Below are positions 13,480 through 21,188 of a stretch of DNA of 27,771 nucleotides, piece after piece. The stretch's first letter is position 1, and every line of letters begins with the position of its first letter. The DNA comes from Bacteroidota bacterium (GTDB taxonomy: Bacteria > Bacteroidota > Bacteroidia > Bacteroidales > VadinHA17). Both the position numbers and the translations under genes were made by a program. Below the pieces are notes generated by a model that saw nothing but the letters and a program-made list of their open reading frames with translations, ran no database searches and was not told the origin of the DNA. The stretch is taken from NCBI GenBank assembly GCA_021816545.1, contig JAKAXP010000008.1, positions 1-27,771 of the forward strand, written 5' to 3'.

Positions 13480-15546
13480 TTATTTCAAATATGTGTCGAG
13501 GAATTCGAAGAACTCCTTCTGCCAGATGACCGAGTTCTGCGGTTTGGTAACCCAGTGATACTCATTCTCGAAGAAGAGCAGCCTGGCAGGAACACCGCGA
13601 AGCTGAGCAGAGTTGAAGGCCTCAAGCGACTGGCTGTAGGGGATCCTGAAGTCGTTTGCACCGGTGATGATCAGGATGGGCGTGTCCCACTTGTCAACCA
13701 GCGTATGGGGTGAAAATTTGTTGTACCCCGGAGGCTGCGGCTTGTCCCAGGGTGCACCCTGGTAATCCTTGTTCGGATACCAGTACTCCTCGGTTGAGCC
13801 GTATTCGGCAATTGTGTTGTACACACCGCAGTGTGACACGAATGCCTTGAATCTCTTGTTGTGGATCCCGGCGAGGTAGAAGACAGAATAGCCACCGTAG
13901 CTTGCTCCCACAGCCCCCAGCCGGTCCTTGTCGACAAACGGTTCCTTCGCCATGGCATCAATGCCGTCAAGATAATCCTGCATGTTCTTGCCGCCGTAAT
14001 CGCCCGAGATCTGCTCGCGCCAGTAGCTTCCGAAGCCCGAGTTGCCGCGACGGTTGACAGCCACGACGATATAGCCGTTCGCAGCCATCATCTGATAGTT
14101 CCAGCGGTAGCTCCAGCTCTGCCCGAGAGGTCCCTGCGGCCCGCCCTTGCAATAGAGCAGTGCAGGATATTTCTTTGACGGGTCAAAGTCAGGCGGGTAG
14201 ATGATCCACATCTGGAGATCCTTGCCATCCCTGGTCTTAATGTACCGTTCCTCACTTTTCCCCATTTTTATTTTCTCATAGATATGACCATTGACGTCAG
14301 TTATCGTTGAAAACCGACCGCCGGACATATCCACATTCGCTACCTCGGTGGGGCGTGCCATTGACTGGATCCCTGCAACCAGAACATTGTTTTGGAGCTG
14401 CAGCGGGCCCATGTCATAGTCACCTTCGGTCACTTTAGTGACTGCGCCATCAGCCAGGGAGATTTTAAAGACAGGCTGCCTGCCCAGGTAGGGGCTGGTG
14501 AACCATATCTCACCGGTGCCGTTCCACTGCATGTTACCAACGTTGTAGTCCCATCCTTCGGAGACCCATTTCCGTTCACCTGAGGCGATATTGTAAACAA
14601 ACAAACGCTCGAGATCAGATTCATAACCGTCTTCCTCCATGCTGGAATATGCAACCATGGACCCATCAGGGGAAAATACTGGTACCTTATCATATCCCAT
14701 GTTTCCCTCAGTAATGTTCTTCTCTTCACCTGTGGTCACGTCATAGAGATAAATATCAGTATTGGTGCTTAGCGTATAGGCCTTGCCTGAGAGTTTCTTG
14801 CTTGAGTAGGCAACATATTTTCCGTCGGGGCTCCATGCCAGGTCAGCCTCGTCAAACCAGGGAGCGTCAGGGGCATCAAAGCGCTGCCCCTCCATTATGT
14901 CCTTTTCATTGCTTATTGCCGCGCCGTCAAAAGAGGCGACGAAGACGTGGCTATAGGAGTAGTCACTCCAGGTGTTCCAGTGCCTGTACATCATGTCATC
15001 AATGATCCGGACCTTTGCATTCGGGAGGTTGTACTTTTCATTTGCCGTCTGGTCAAGCTTGACGCGACGGGTGAAATATACCATGTTGCCGGCCGGCGAA
15101 AAGGAGAGGATCTCAAAATCCTGGAGACCTGTAATCTCTTTTTTGGCGCTGCCATCAGCATTCATTACCATTACTTTGCTGCCGGAGATGTAGGCGATTT
15201 TTGATCCTTTTTCTATCCATTGCGGTCCCGATCCGCCTTCAGGTGTCAGGTTGACAGGATTACCCCCTGCTGATGGGACGGAAAAGATGCATGTAGTACG
15301 TTCCTCGGTAGGGAGGTCATAATTGGTGACTGTATAAAGGACAGTGGTACCGTCAGGTGACAGTACTATTGAGCCGATCCTACCGTATTTCCATAGGATC
15401 TCAGGAGTGAGCACACCTCCTTCCTTCTCGGCATCGGTGAGTGACACGTCTATCACCTTCACTTCTGTCGTTTCAGTCTTTTCAGTTTTGCATGCGCACA
15501 GGCAGACAAATCCCAATGAAATAATGATTAAGGAAATCTTTCTCAT
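13480..15546 (-). CDS. S9-family (prolyl oligopeptidase-like) lipoprotein peptidase
   Basis: The 688-residue product begins with a lipoprotein signal ending LCAC (C19), so it is anchored outside the cytoplasm. An N-terminal beta-propeller follows, with WD40-like/TolB-like blades such as AWSPDGKYVAYSS and VFSPDGSMVAYSS. The alpha/beta hydrolase domain occupies the last 250 residues. The triad is visible: nucleophile S549 in GASYGGYS, D632 in TGANDFRIPY and H664 in NEYHWV. The oxyanion-side motif CKGGPQGPLGQSW and NRRGNSGFG are typical of the dipeptidyl-peptidase/acylaminoacyl-peptidase group, so it should cleave short peptides, exact specificity unknown. It is a solitary gene, convergent with the ORP-like operon and divergent from the hybrid sensor. 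Confidence 0.93.
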   Translation of the reverse strand: MRKISLIIISLGFVCLCACKTEKTETTEVKVIDVSLTDAEKEGGVLTPEILWKYGRIGSIVLSPDGTTVLYTVTNYDLPTEERTTCIFSVPSAGGNPVNLTPEGGSGPQWIEKGSKIAYISGSKVMVMNADGSAKKEITGLQDFEILSFSPAGNMVYFTRRVKLDQTANEKYNLPNAKVRIIDDMMYRHWNTWSDYSYSHVFVASFDGAAISNEKDIMEGQRFDAPDAPWFDEADLAWSPDGKYVAYSSKKLSGKAYTLSTNTDIYLYDVTTGEEKNITEGNMGYDKVPVFSPDGSMVAYSSMEEDGYESDLERLFVYNIASGERKWVSEGWDYNVGNMQWNGTGEIWFTSPYLGRQPVFKISLADGAVTKVTEGDYDMGPLQLQNNVLVAGIQSMARPTEVANVDMSGGRFSTITDVNGHIYEKIKMGKSEERYIKTRDGKDLQMWIIYPPDFDPSKKYPALLYCKGGPQGPLGQSWSYRWNYQMMAANGYIVVAVNRRGNSGFGSYWREQISGDYGGKNMQDYLDGIDAMAKEPFVDKDRLGAVGASYGGYSVFYLAGIHNKRFKAFVSHCGVYNTIAEYGSTEEYWYPNKDYQGAPWDKPQPPGYNKFSPHTLVDKWDTPILIITGANDFRIPYSQSLEAFNSAQLRGVPARLLFFENEYHWVTKPQNSVIWQKEFFEFLDTYLK

Positions 15547-15719
15547 ATGATAAGGTTTTTCAGTTTTCGTTTTCGCTTCTGCTGATTCTCAAAAATAGGA
15601 AATTTAATTCTGTGCAAAATCATTTAGAGTCCTAAAAAGGAGTCAAAATCCTCTCTGTAACCGTGCTGCGATTAAGGCCATATCAACAAAATTAGCTGTG
15701 AAAGGCAATTATATCTAAA

Positions 15720-15727
15720 TAAATTTG
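15720..15727 (+). promoter_or_regulatory. Possible -7 box for the hybrid regulator
   Basis: TAAATTTG matches TAnnTTTG and lies 66 bp before the ATG at 15794. No convincing TTTG is found 19-21 bp upstream. The rest of the 247-bp divergent gap (15547-15793) is AT-rich. It also contains TAATTTTG on the minus strand (15694-15687), a possible half promoter for the peptidase gene. Confidence 0.35.
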
Positions 15728-15793
15728 ACTTGAGTTCTTTTTTGGCTTAACTTGGATAAGATTATGATAATCAATGCATGATCTGTTAAGGAG

Positions 15794-17968
15794 ATGCCGC
15801 CCCCGTTTCTCGCCAAAACAGACCAATGGCTCACCGGAAGGTTTAGCTACCACGGTGCAGACAAAAATTTCATTGCCCAGCAGAAAATATACTGGGTATC
15901 CAGTATTGCAGTCACTCTGATGATATTTGTCCTGACTGTGGTATACCACATGGTTTTCCCTGACCTTAGGATCATTATTTACTATGGATTTTTCCTGTCT
16001 TTCGTTTATTTCCTTGGTGTAGTTTTCCCACTCTTACTTCGAAGGCAACCGGTATTATGGCAACTGATAAATCAGATCATGGTTGCCCTTGTGACTTTTT
16101 ATACTATCCTGAAACTGGGAGGAATACCCTACTCCGGCGGGCTGGTATTCGTCGGGCTTGCCCTGGTATTCTTTACACTCAATTATAACGAGAAGAGACA
16201 TTCAATCATAATATATGTCATTTACATTGTTACGGTGATTCTGGCCGGGGTGCTGCATCCCAGACTTACTGTACCACCTGAAATGACACCAAGGGTGAAC
16301 ATATCATTGTATGTGATTAATATTCTGTGGATCACTGGCTTTGCGATGATCTTTGTGCTGAATTTCATCTCGCAGCGCATTAAGCTTGAGCAGATTGAGA
16401 ATACAAGACTTCGAGAGATTGATGATGCGAGGAAAAGACTGTATACGAATATCTCCCATGAGTTTCGCACACCGTTGACTGTAATTACCGGAATGAACGA
16501 TCTTATTAGAAGTGATCCGGAGCAATGGCTTAAGAAAGGCACCAGGACGATAGACAGAAACGCCGGGGTTCTTCTGAACCTTGTTGACCAGATGCTTGAT
16601 CTTGCAAAACTGGAAGCAAGGGCAATGCCTGTTAATATGGCAAGATCTGACGTTAACCTTATTGTAAGGCATGGAGTTGAGTTGTTCAGGTCATTTGCCG
16701 AATCAAAAGGTATTGAACTTGATCTGGTGACCAGGGAAAAAGAGATGGTCCTTGACTATGACCATGATATGATCATGAAAATCATCTCAAACCTGGTTAC
16801 AAACGCGATAAAGTTCACGCAACCCGGAGGAAGGGTTGTAGTAATAACCGAGCCTGTATCCGACACTCATTATGAAATAAGGGTTACTGATAATGGCCCG
16901 GGGATAACTGAAACATTTCTGCCATTAGTTTTTGACCGCTTTACCCGTGAAACGGCTGTAAGCGGCGTGAAGATTCCCGGATCAGGCCTTGGGCTTGCTT
17001 TGACCAAAGAGATTGTTATGCTCCTTGGCGGAAGTATAAGGGCTGAAAGCATATACGGAGAGGGTACAGAGTTTATTGTTACACTGCCTGTCACGCGGGA
17101 TGCGCCGCTGTCGGACTCCTTAAACAGGAATGCCTTAGCTGATAAACACGGGCATCCTGATACCTCAGGTCAGGATGAAAAGAACCCTGTGTCACAAGCC
17201 CCGCAGCATGCAGGGGACGGAAATCCCATCCTGCTTATTGTTGAGGATAATGAAGATGTTATAACCTATCTTATGACCATCCTTTCAAACGGTTATGAAG
17301 TGGTTGCTGCAGCCGATGGATCTGAGGGATTTGACCGCGCCTGCGAGTTAATACCGGATATTGTACTCACTGATGTCATGATGCCGGTTATGGATGGTAT
17401 CACAATGATTGACCTGCTTAAAAATGATCCTCGTACAAGTCACATTCCGGTTGTCATACTATCCGCTAAGGCAGATGTTGCATCACGTGTGGAAGGGCTG
17501 GCACGGGGTGCCGATGCTTATATTGCCAAGCCGTTTGACAGGGAGGAGCTCCGCGCTCAGTTGAGGATGCTGATCAGACAGCGTAGACTGTTGCACTCCA
17601 GGTATTCCGCTGCTGGTTTTCTTCCCCCGGATGACAACAATAATTTCAGTTTCGAAGACAGGTTTATCAAGAAAATAAATGAAGTAATGGGACGGCACCT
17701 GGGCGATGATGATTTTGACATCAACACCCTGTGTGAGCAGGTTAATATGAGCCGCACCCAGCTCTACCGCAAGTTCAGGAGCCTTACCTCGCAGAGTCCG
17801 CATGACTATTTCCTGAGGATGAAGCTTCAGCAGGCCAGACATCTCCTGCTTAGTTCAGACCTGACGGTGGCTGAGGCTGCCTACCGGGCAGGCTTTAAAA
17901 ACGTTTCCCATTTCAGCAAGGCATTCACGAAGGAATTCGGTATAAATCCGAGTGATATCCGCAGGTAA
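15794..17968 (+). CDS. Membrane hybrid histidine kinase / response regulator / AraC protein
   Basis: One 724-residue chain holds a complete signalling path. Residues 31-195 contain about six membrane spans with almost no external domain. A coiled linker leads to HisKA with phospho-acceptor H222 in NISHEFRTPL. The ATPase domain shows the N box ISNLVTNAIKFT at 331-342, G1 DNGPGI at 366-371 and G2 GSGLGLAL at 396-403. A receiver domain (478-595) has acidic pocket E484/D485, acceptor D527 in VLTDVMMP and K579. An AraC HTH pair ends the chain (about 624-724) with MSRTQLYRKFRSLT and AAYRAGFKNVSHFSKAF. Unlike SusR-type hybrids it lacks periplasmic propeller repeats, so it probably senses a membrane or small hydrophobic signal. 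AAGGAG just before the ATG supports the start. Repeats at 17990-18065 are candidate targets. Confidence 0.95.
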   Translation: MPPPFLAKTDQWLTGRFSYHGADKNFIAQQKIYWVSSIAVTLMIFVLTVVYHMVFPDLRIIIYYGFFLSFVYFLGVVFPLLLRRQPVLWQLINQIMVALVTFYTILKLGGIPYSGGLVFVGLALVFFTLNYNEKRHSIIIYVIYIVTVILAGVLHPRLTVPPEMTPRVNISLYVINILWITGFAMIFVLNFISQRIKLEQIENTRLREIDDARKRLYTNISHEFRTPLTVITGMNDLIRSDPEQWLKKGTRTIDRNAGVLLNLVDQMLDLAKLEARAMPVNMARSDVNLIVRHGVELFRSFAESKGIELDLVTREKEMVLDYDHDMIMKIISNLVTNAIKFTQPGGRVVVITEPVSDTHYEIRVTDNGPGITETFLPLVFDRFTRETAVSGVKIPGSGLGLALTKEIVMLLGGSIRAESIYGEGTEFIVTLPVTRDAPLSDSLNRNALADKHGHPDTSGQDEKNPVSQAPQHAGDGNPILLIVEDNEDVITYLMTILSNGYEVVAAADGSEGFDRACELIPDIVLTDVMMPVMDGITMIDLLKNDPRTSHIPVVILSAKADVASRVEGLARGADAYIAKPFDREELRAQLRMLIRQRRLLHSRYSAAGFLPPDDNNNFSFEDRFIKKINEVMGRHLGDDDFDINTLCEQVNMSRTQLYRKFRSLTSQSPHDYFLRMKLQQARHLLLSSDLTVAEAAYRAGFKNVSHFSKAFTKEFGINPSDIRR

Positions 17969-17989
17969 TTACGTGCCCTTAATTATCCG

Positions 17990-18065
17990 GGGACTTCTGG
18001 CAATCTTTTAGGTACTTCTGGCAAAATTGCGGGACGACCGGCAAAAAGTCCGGTACATTGAGCAA
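17990..18065 (+). repeat. Four direct repeats at 20-21 bp spacing (probable activator sites)
   Basis: Fourteen-base units start at 17990 (GGGACTTCTGGCAA), 18011 (GGTACTTCTGGCAA), 18031 (GGGACGACCGGCAA) and 18052 (GGTACATTGAGCAA). Spacings are 21, 20 and 21 bp, that is two helical turns, so all copies face the same side of DNA. They lie between the hybrid AraC regulator and the lipoprotein gene, ending 40 bp before a weak -7-like box (TCAATTTG, 18106-18113), the usual place for an activator. Confidence 0.7.
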
Positions 18066-18134
18066 CGCTGTTCCATGCAGTATCTCCTAACTTGCCAGGG
18101 TTATTTCAATTTGTGCGAACTAATAATTATTACT

Positions 18135-18725
18135 ATGCAATCATTTTACAAAATCTTGCTTTTGGCGGCAGTCTGCTGCACTGTAATCTCCTGTTCTCGT
18201 TATGAGGGAGATGAAATGAATGTAACCCTTAAAAAGAGCAATCCGGAACCGGTAACAGTCACTGTCCCGTTCAAGGCTGATTTTATGGGAACGTACATGT
18301 ATGCCGGCCCTGACGCTTTGTGTGGTGAATGGAATCCTGAGGGAGGTGTCATGAACGGGATGATTATAAATGAGGGTGGCGGAACCGGGACCCAGCTTGG
18401 GAGATTTACCCATTACTTTGAGTTCTGCTGTGATTTTATTGAGGGCTATTATCCGGGTGGTCACATGTCTGCATATTTCACGGCTGCCAATGGTGACATA
18501 CTCTACGTCTCATGTGCCGGCCAGGTACTCAACGGACGACTGGATTATCATCCGGCTGATGTGAATTCGTACTTCAAGGATCCGTTCATTATCCTCGGAG
18601 GGACCGGCCGCTTTGAAGGTGCCACCGGAAGCGGATTCACAGATGATTACAACAGGGATTCGTACCCTGATAATTCGTTCCATCACTGGAGCGGTACAAT
18701 AACTCTTATAAAAGGCAGGCAATAG
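18135..18725 (+). CDS. Small secreted lipoprotein with barrel-like C-terminus
   Basis: The ATG at 18135 gives 196 residues starting MQSFYKILLLAAVCCTVISC, a lipoprotein signal with C20 as the lipidated residue. Longer in-frame starts upstream would run through the direct repeats and were rejected. The mature part has a Gly-rich centre (MIINEGGGTGTQLGRF) and a late GGTGRFEGATGSGF followed by HHWSGTI. That pattern, a strand, GGTGRFxGAxG turn and closing strand, resembles small allene-oxide-cyclase/dirigent-like beta barrels; this is a fold guess only. Four further Cys residues (one at CGEW, a CC pair, one at SCAG) could form disulfides. Probably regulated by the hybrid protein just upstream through the repeats. 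Confidence 0.75.
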   Translation: MQSFYKILLLAAVCCTVISCSRYEGDEMNVTLKKSNPEPVTVTVPFKADFMGTYMYAGPDALCGEWNPEGGVMNGMIINEGGGTGTQLGRFTHYFEFCCDFIEGYYPGGHMSAYFTAANGDILYVSCAGQVLNGRLDYHPADVNSYFKDPFIILGGTGRFEGATGSGFTDDYNRDSYPDNSFHHWSGTITLIKGRQ

Positions 18726-18737
18726 ACAAACACACCG

Positions 18738-18809
18738 ATGAAAAAGACCTTCCTTCTTGCAGCGTGTATCTCGTTAGTTCCCTCCAGGAACAGGACAGAC
18801 AATTGTTGA
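18738..18809 (+). pseudogene. Signal-peptide-like ORF remnant
   Basis: An ATG at 18738 reads MKKTFLLAACISLVPSRNRT and ends after 23 codons at two consecutive in-frame stops. The opening looks like a signal peptide. The same frame continues open after the stops with acidic and Lys-rich residues to a stop near 18930, through the structured element. This may be what is left of a small lipoprotein gene, or chance. The rest of 18726-19060 holds the structured repeat and terminator. Confidence 0.3.
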
Positions 18810-18868
18810 TAATATGCCGGCAATGAAGAAAGCCCTGAAAGAACTGAAGAACCAAAAAAAATATCTCT

Positions 18869-18980
18869 GGCCGGCCTGGGAGAAAGCAGTAATGATGCCA
18901 TCCACGGGCATCAGTCACCGGCCCTTATATAATTGGATTTAGATTTGGGTTGATTGAGAAGTGAAGTGCAGGCTTCACTT
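18869..18980 (+). repeat. Structured intergenic element, copy 1
   Basis: This element and its twin at 22659-22770 have the same length (112 bp) and are roughly three quarters identical. An outer stem GGCCGG (18869-18874) with CCGGCC (18918-18923) encloses the conserved CCTGGGAGAAAGCA and an inner hairpin TGATGCC (18893-18899) / GGCATCA (18907-18913). A conserved TTTGGGTTG precedes a terminator hairpin. In copy 2 one outer pair changes from G-C to A-T on both sides, which argues for RNA structure. It lies downstream of a lipoprotein gene and upstream of the membrane regulator. Confidence 0.7.
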
Positions 18981-18989
18981 TTCTGTTTT
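18959..18989 (+). terminator. Rho-independent terminator in element copy 1
   Basis: AAGTGAAG (18959-18966), loop TGCAGG, CTTCACTT (18973-18980), then a T-rich run TTCTGTTTT. The stem is a perfect 8 bp. It separates the lipoprotein transcript from the regulator gene that follows. Confidence 0.8.
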
Positions 18990-19060
18990 AATCCTCTGAA
19001 ATGAATGTATTAACTTGTTTGACAATATTTTATAGACTATACAGATTGCTTAAAGCCGGC

Positions 19061-21034
19061 ATGACAGAACTTCAATCCACGGATCAGCAGTTTCTCAGAA
19101 AGCTAAAGACGATTGTAGAGGCCAACCTGTCAAGGGAGGAGTTTGATGTGGAGGATCTTGCTCAGGAAGCCCACCTTAGCCGGTCTGCCATACACCGCAG
19201 ACTCAGATCCGCGGGAGTAAGGAATGCAAGCCAGTTCATAAGGGAGATCCGGCTTCATAAAGCCCTGGAAATGCTTCATGACGGTCAGATTACCGCTTCC
19301 GAAGTTGCATATAAAGTAGGCTTCGGCAGCCCGGCATACTTTTCGAAATGCTTTCATGAATATTTCGGGCATCCTCCCGGGGAGGTAAAGAAAATGATGC
19401 AGACTGGTGAACCGGAAGGCAATGACCTGACGACAGGTAAGTTAAATCCGGGAGATTTCTGGACCGCATATAAATTACCTCTGGGCAAAATATTACTTGC
19501 ACTGTCAATGATAGCTTCAATGACTGTTGCGATTGCGGTATTGGGATCCAATACTTCCTTTTTCAGGGCCAAGGACCCCTCGATAGTTGTCATGCCTTTC
19601 AGGAATATGAGTGATAATCCGGAAAACCAGTATTTTGCTGACGGCATCATGGAAGATATCCTGAATAATCTGTATCATGTCAGTGATTTAAGGGTAATTT
19701 CCAGGACTACATCAGAACATTTCAGGGACACTGACCTTACCGCAAGGGAAATAGCGAGGCAGGTTGGTGCCCGGAATGTTCTTGAGGGAAGTGTAAGACA
19801 GGAAGGGGAACTGGTACGGATCAGCGTTCAGCTTATTGATACTCAGCATGATCAGCACCTCTGGTCGGAGAATTTTGACCGAAGGCTTACCAACATTCTC
19901 GGAGTCCAGGGGGAGATAGCTCTTCAGGTGGCTAATAAACTCAATGCTGTAATCAGTGAAAGTGAGATCAGCAGGATTGAGGATTTGCCCACTGTGAAGC
20001 CGGAGGCATATGACTACTACCTGAGGGGCCGGTTCCTGATTCACAGATCCATCAACGAGCAGCGGACCGATACGGAAAGGGAAGGCATTACAGGCAGCAT
20101 ACGGTATTTTGAAAAGGCAGTGGCCGCCGATTCTTCCTTTGCACTGGCCTATGCCGGACTGGCACAGGCATGGTTCGACCTGTCGGCCTGGGGTTGGTTC
20201 CCGACAAAGGAAGGTTTCATGAAGGCAAGGGACTACAGCCTGAAAGCCATAAAGCTGGACCCCGACTGTGCTGAAGCTCATACCGTCCTTGGAGCATATC
20301 ACGGCTGGGGAGACCGGCAGTTTGAAGAAGCCCGGAAGGAGCTGACAAAGGCCATAGAATTAAAACCGGACTACCCGGTTGCCAACCAGTGCTATGCCCA
20401 GTTGCTGATGATAGTTGGTCCGATAGAGGAGACACGCACTTTTCTTGACCGCGCCATGAAGCTGGAGCCACACTTCTGGGTACTGCATAACCTCAATGCC
20501 CATGTCTGTTATTTCGAGGGCAGGCATAGGGAAGCAATAAAGGCCTGTGAGACGGCAAAGGATCTGAATGAGAACTATCTCATGACCTACTGGCTGTTCT
20601 TTCTGAATTATGCAAAGCTGGGTGAAGGGGAGAAAGCAAAAGAAGCCCTTAAGGGAATCGTGCGAAAGTTTTCTGATGGCGGAACTGCGGTGGAAGAGGA
20701 AATTGAGATGGCTTATCGAAAGTGGGGCATAGAGGGATTGTTCACATGGATGGTTGAAACCAATATCAGCGAGCCTTTGCCTGTGTTCGGCCTGAACGGG
20801 ATTCCGTTCTTTATCTCATGGTGGTATGCCATCCTGGGCGATAAGGAGAACTCACTTCACTGGCTCGAGATAAACATGACACAGACAAGGAGACGACATG
20901 CCTTTTTCGATCTCATCGGATCAAATCCTGATTTTGATTTTATGCGTGATGATCCAAGGTTCCTGGACATCATTGACAGGATAGGTCTTACCCCTTACAA
21001 CAACAGACCGGCGGTTCGTCTGCAGGCAATCTGA
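19061..21034 (+). CDS. CadC-like membrane regulator: AraC HTH, TM helix, FlgO/TolB-like domain, TPR
   Basis: The 657-residue protein starts with an AraC-type DNA-binding domain (about residues 10-112: LAQEAHLSRSAIHRRLRS and VAYKVGFGSPAYFSKCFHEY). One membrane helix follows at about 143-162 (ILLALSMIASMTVAIAVLG). Then comes the domain usual after CadC-like regulators, IVVMPFRNMSDNPENQYFAD with GIMEDILNNL and VISRTTSEHF, and TPR repeats (LAYAGLAQAWFDLSAW, AEAHTVLGAYHGWG, PVANQCYAQLL). Topology would put DNA binding inside and TPRs outside, a one-component transmembrane regulator. I prefer ATG 19061 to ATG 19001 because 19001 is 11 nt after a terminator, leaving no room for a promoter, and the first 20 residues look unlike the family. 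The downstream lipoprotein gene is its likely target. Confidence 0.88.
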   Translation: MTELQSTDQQFLRKLKTIVEANLSREEFDVEDLAQEAHLSRSAIHRRLRSAGVRNASQFIREIRLHKALEMLHDGQITASEVAYKVGFGSPAYFSKCFHEYFGHPPGEVKKMMQTGEPEGNDLTTGKLNPGDFWTAYKLPLGKILLALSMIASMTVAIAVLGSNTSFFRAKDPSIVVMPFRNMSDNPENQYFADGIMEDILNNLYHVSDLRVISRTTSEHFRDTDLTAREIARQVGARNVLEGSVRQEGELVRISVQLIDTQHDQHLWSENFDRRLTNILGVQGEIALQVANKLNAVISESEISRIEDLPTVKPEAYDYYLRGRFLIHRSINEQRTDTEREGITGSIRYFEKAVAADSSFALAYAGLAQAWFDLSAWGWFPTKEGFMKARDYSLKAIKLDPDCAEAHTVLGAYHGWGDRQFEEARKELTKAIELKPDYPVANQCYAQLLMIVGPIEETRTFLDRAMKLEPHFWVLHNLNAHVCYFEGRHREAIKACETAKDLNENYLMTYWLFFLNYAKLGEGEKAKEALKGIVRKFSDGGTAVEEEIEMAYRKWGIEGLFTWMVETNISEPLPVFGLNGIPFFISWWYAILGDKENSLHWLEINMTQTRRRHAFFDLIGSNPDFDFMRDDPRFLDIIDRIGLTPYNNRPAVRLQAI

Positions 21035-21188
21035 TTCAATCGCGGTCTGATGGTTTTCTGCGACTGCACCATAATCTAATAAAATGCAACGGGCATTCAA
21101 TCTTGTCGGGCGAAATTGATATGTGCATCCCTCTGTTCTGTAGGAACTTTACAGGAAATACGTATAGTTCCACTTAATAACCAATGAC
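21035..21188. other. Upstream region of the beta-helix lipoprotein gene
   Basis: This 154-bp gap shows no consensus TAnnTTTG promoter. GGAACT (21143-21148) and AGTTCC (21166-21171) form a short inverted repeat with 17-bp spacing, 17 bp before the start codon, possibly an operator. Nothing else stands out. Confidence 0.3.

Noticed and set aside
18814..18942. 42-codon ORF running through element copy 1
   Set aside because: Copy 2 does not keep this frame open, whereas the stems are preserved in both, so structure explains the conservation better than coding.
18869..18980. Known riboswitch (cyclic-di-GMP, TPP, cobalamin)
   Set aside because: I could not match any of the conserved cores I know, and the element lies after genes with a terminator, not in front of a matching metabolic gene.
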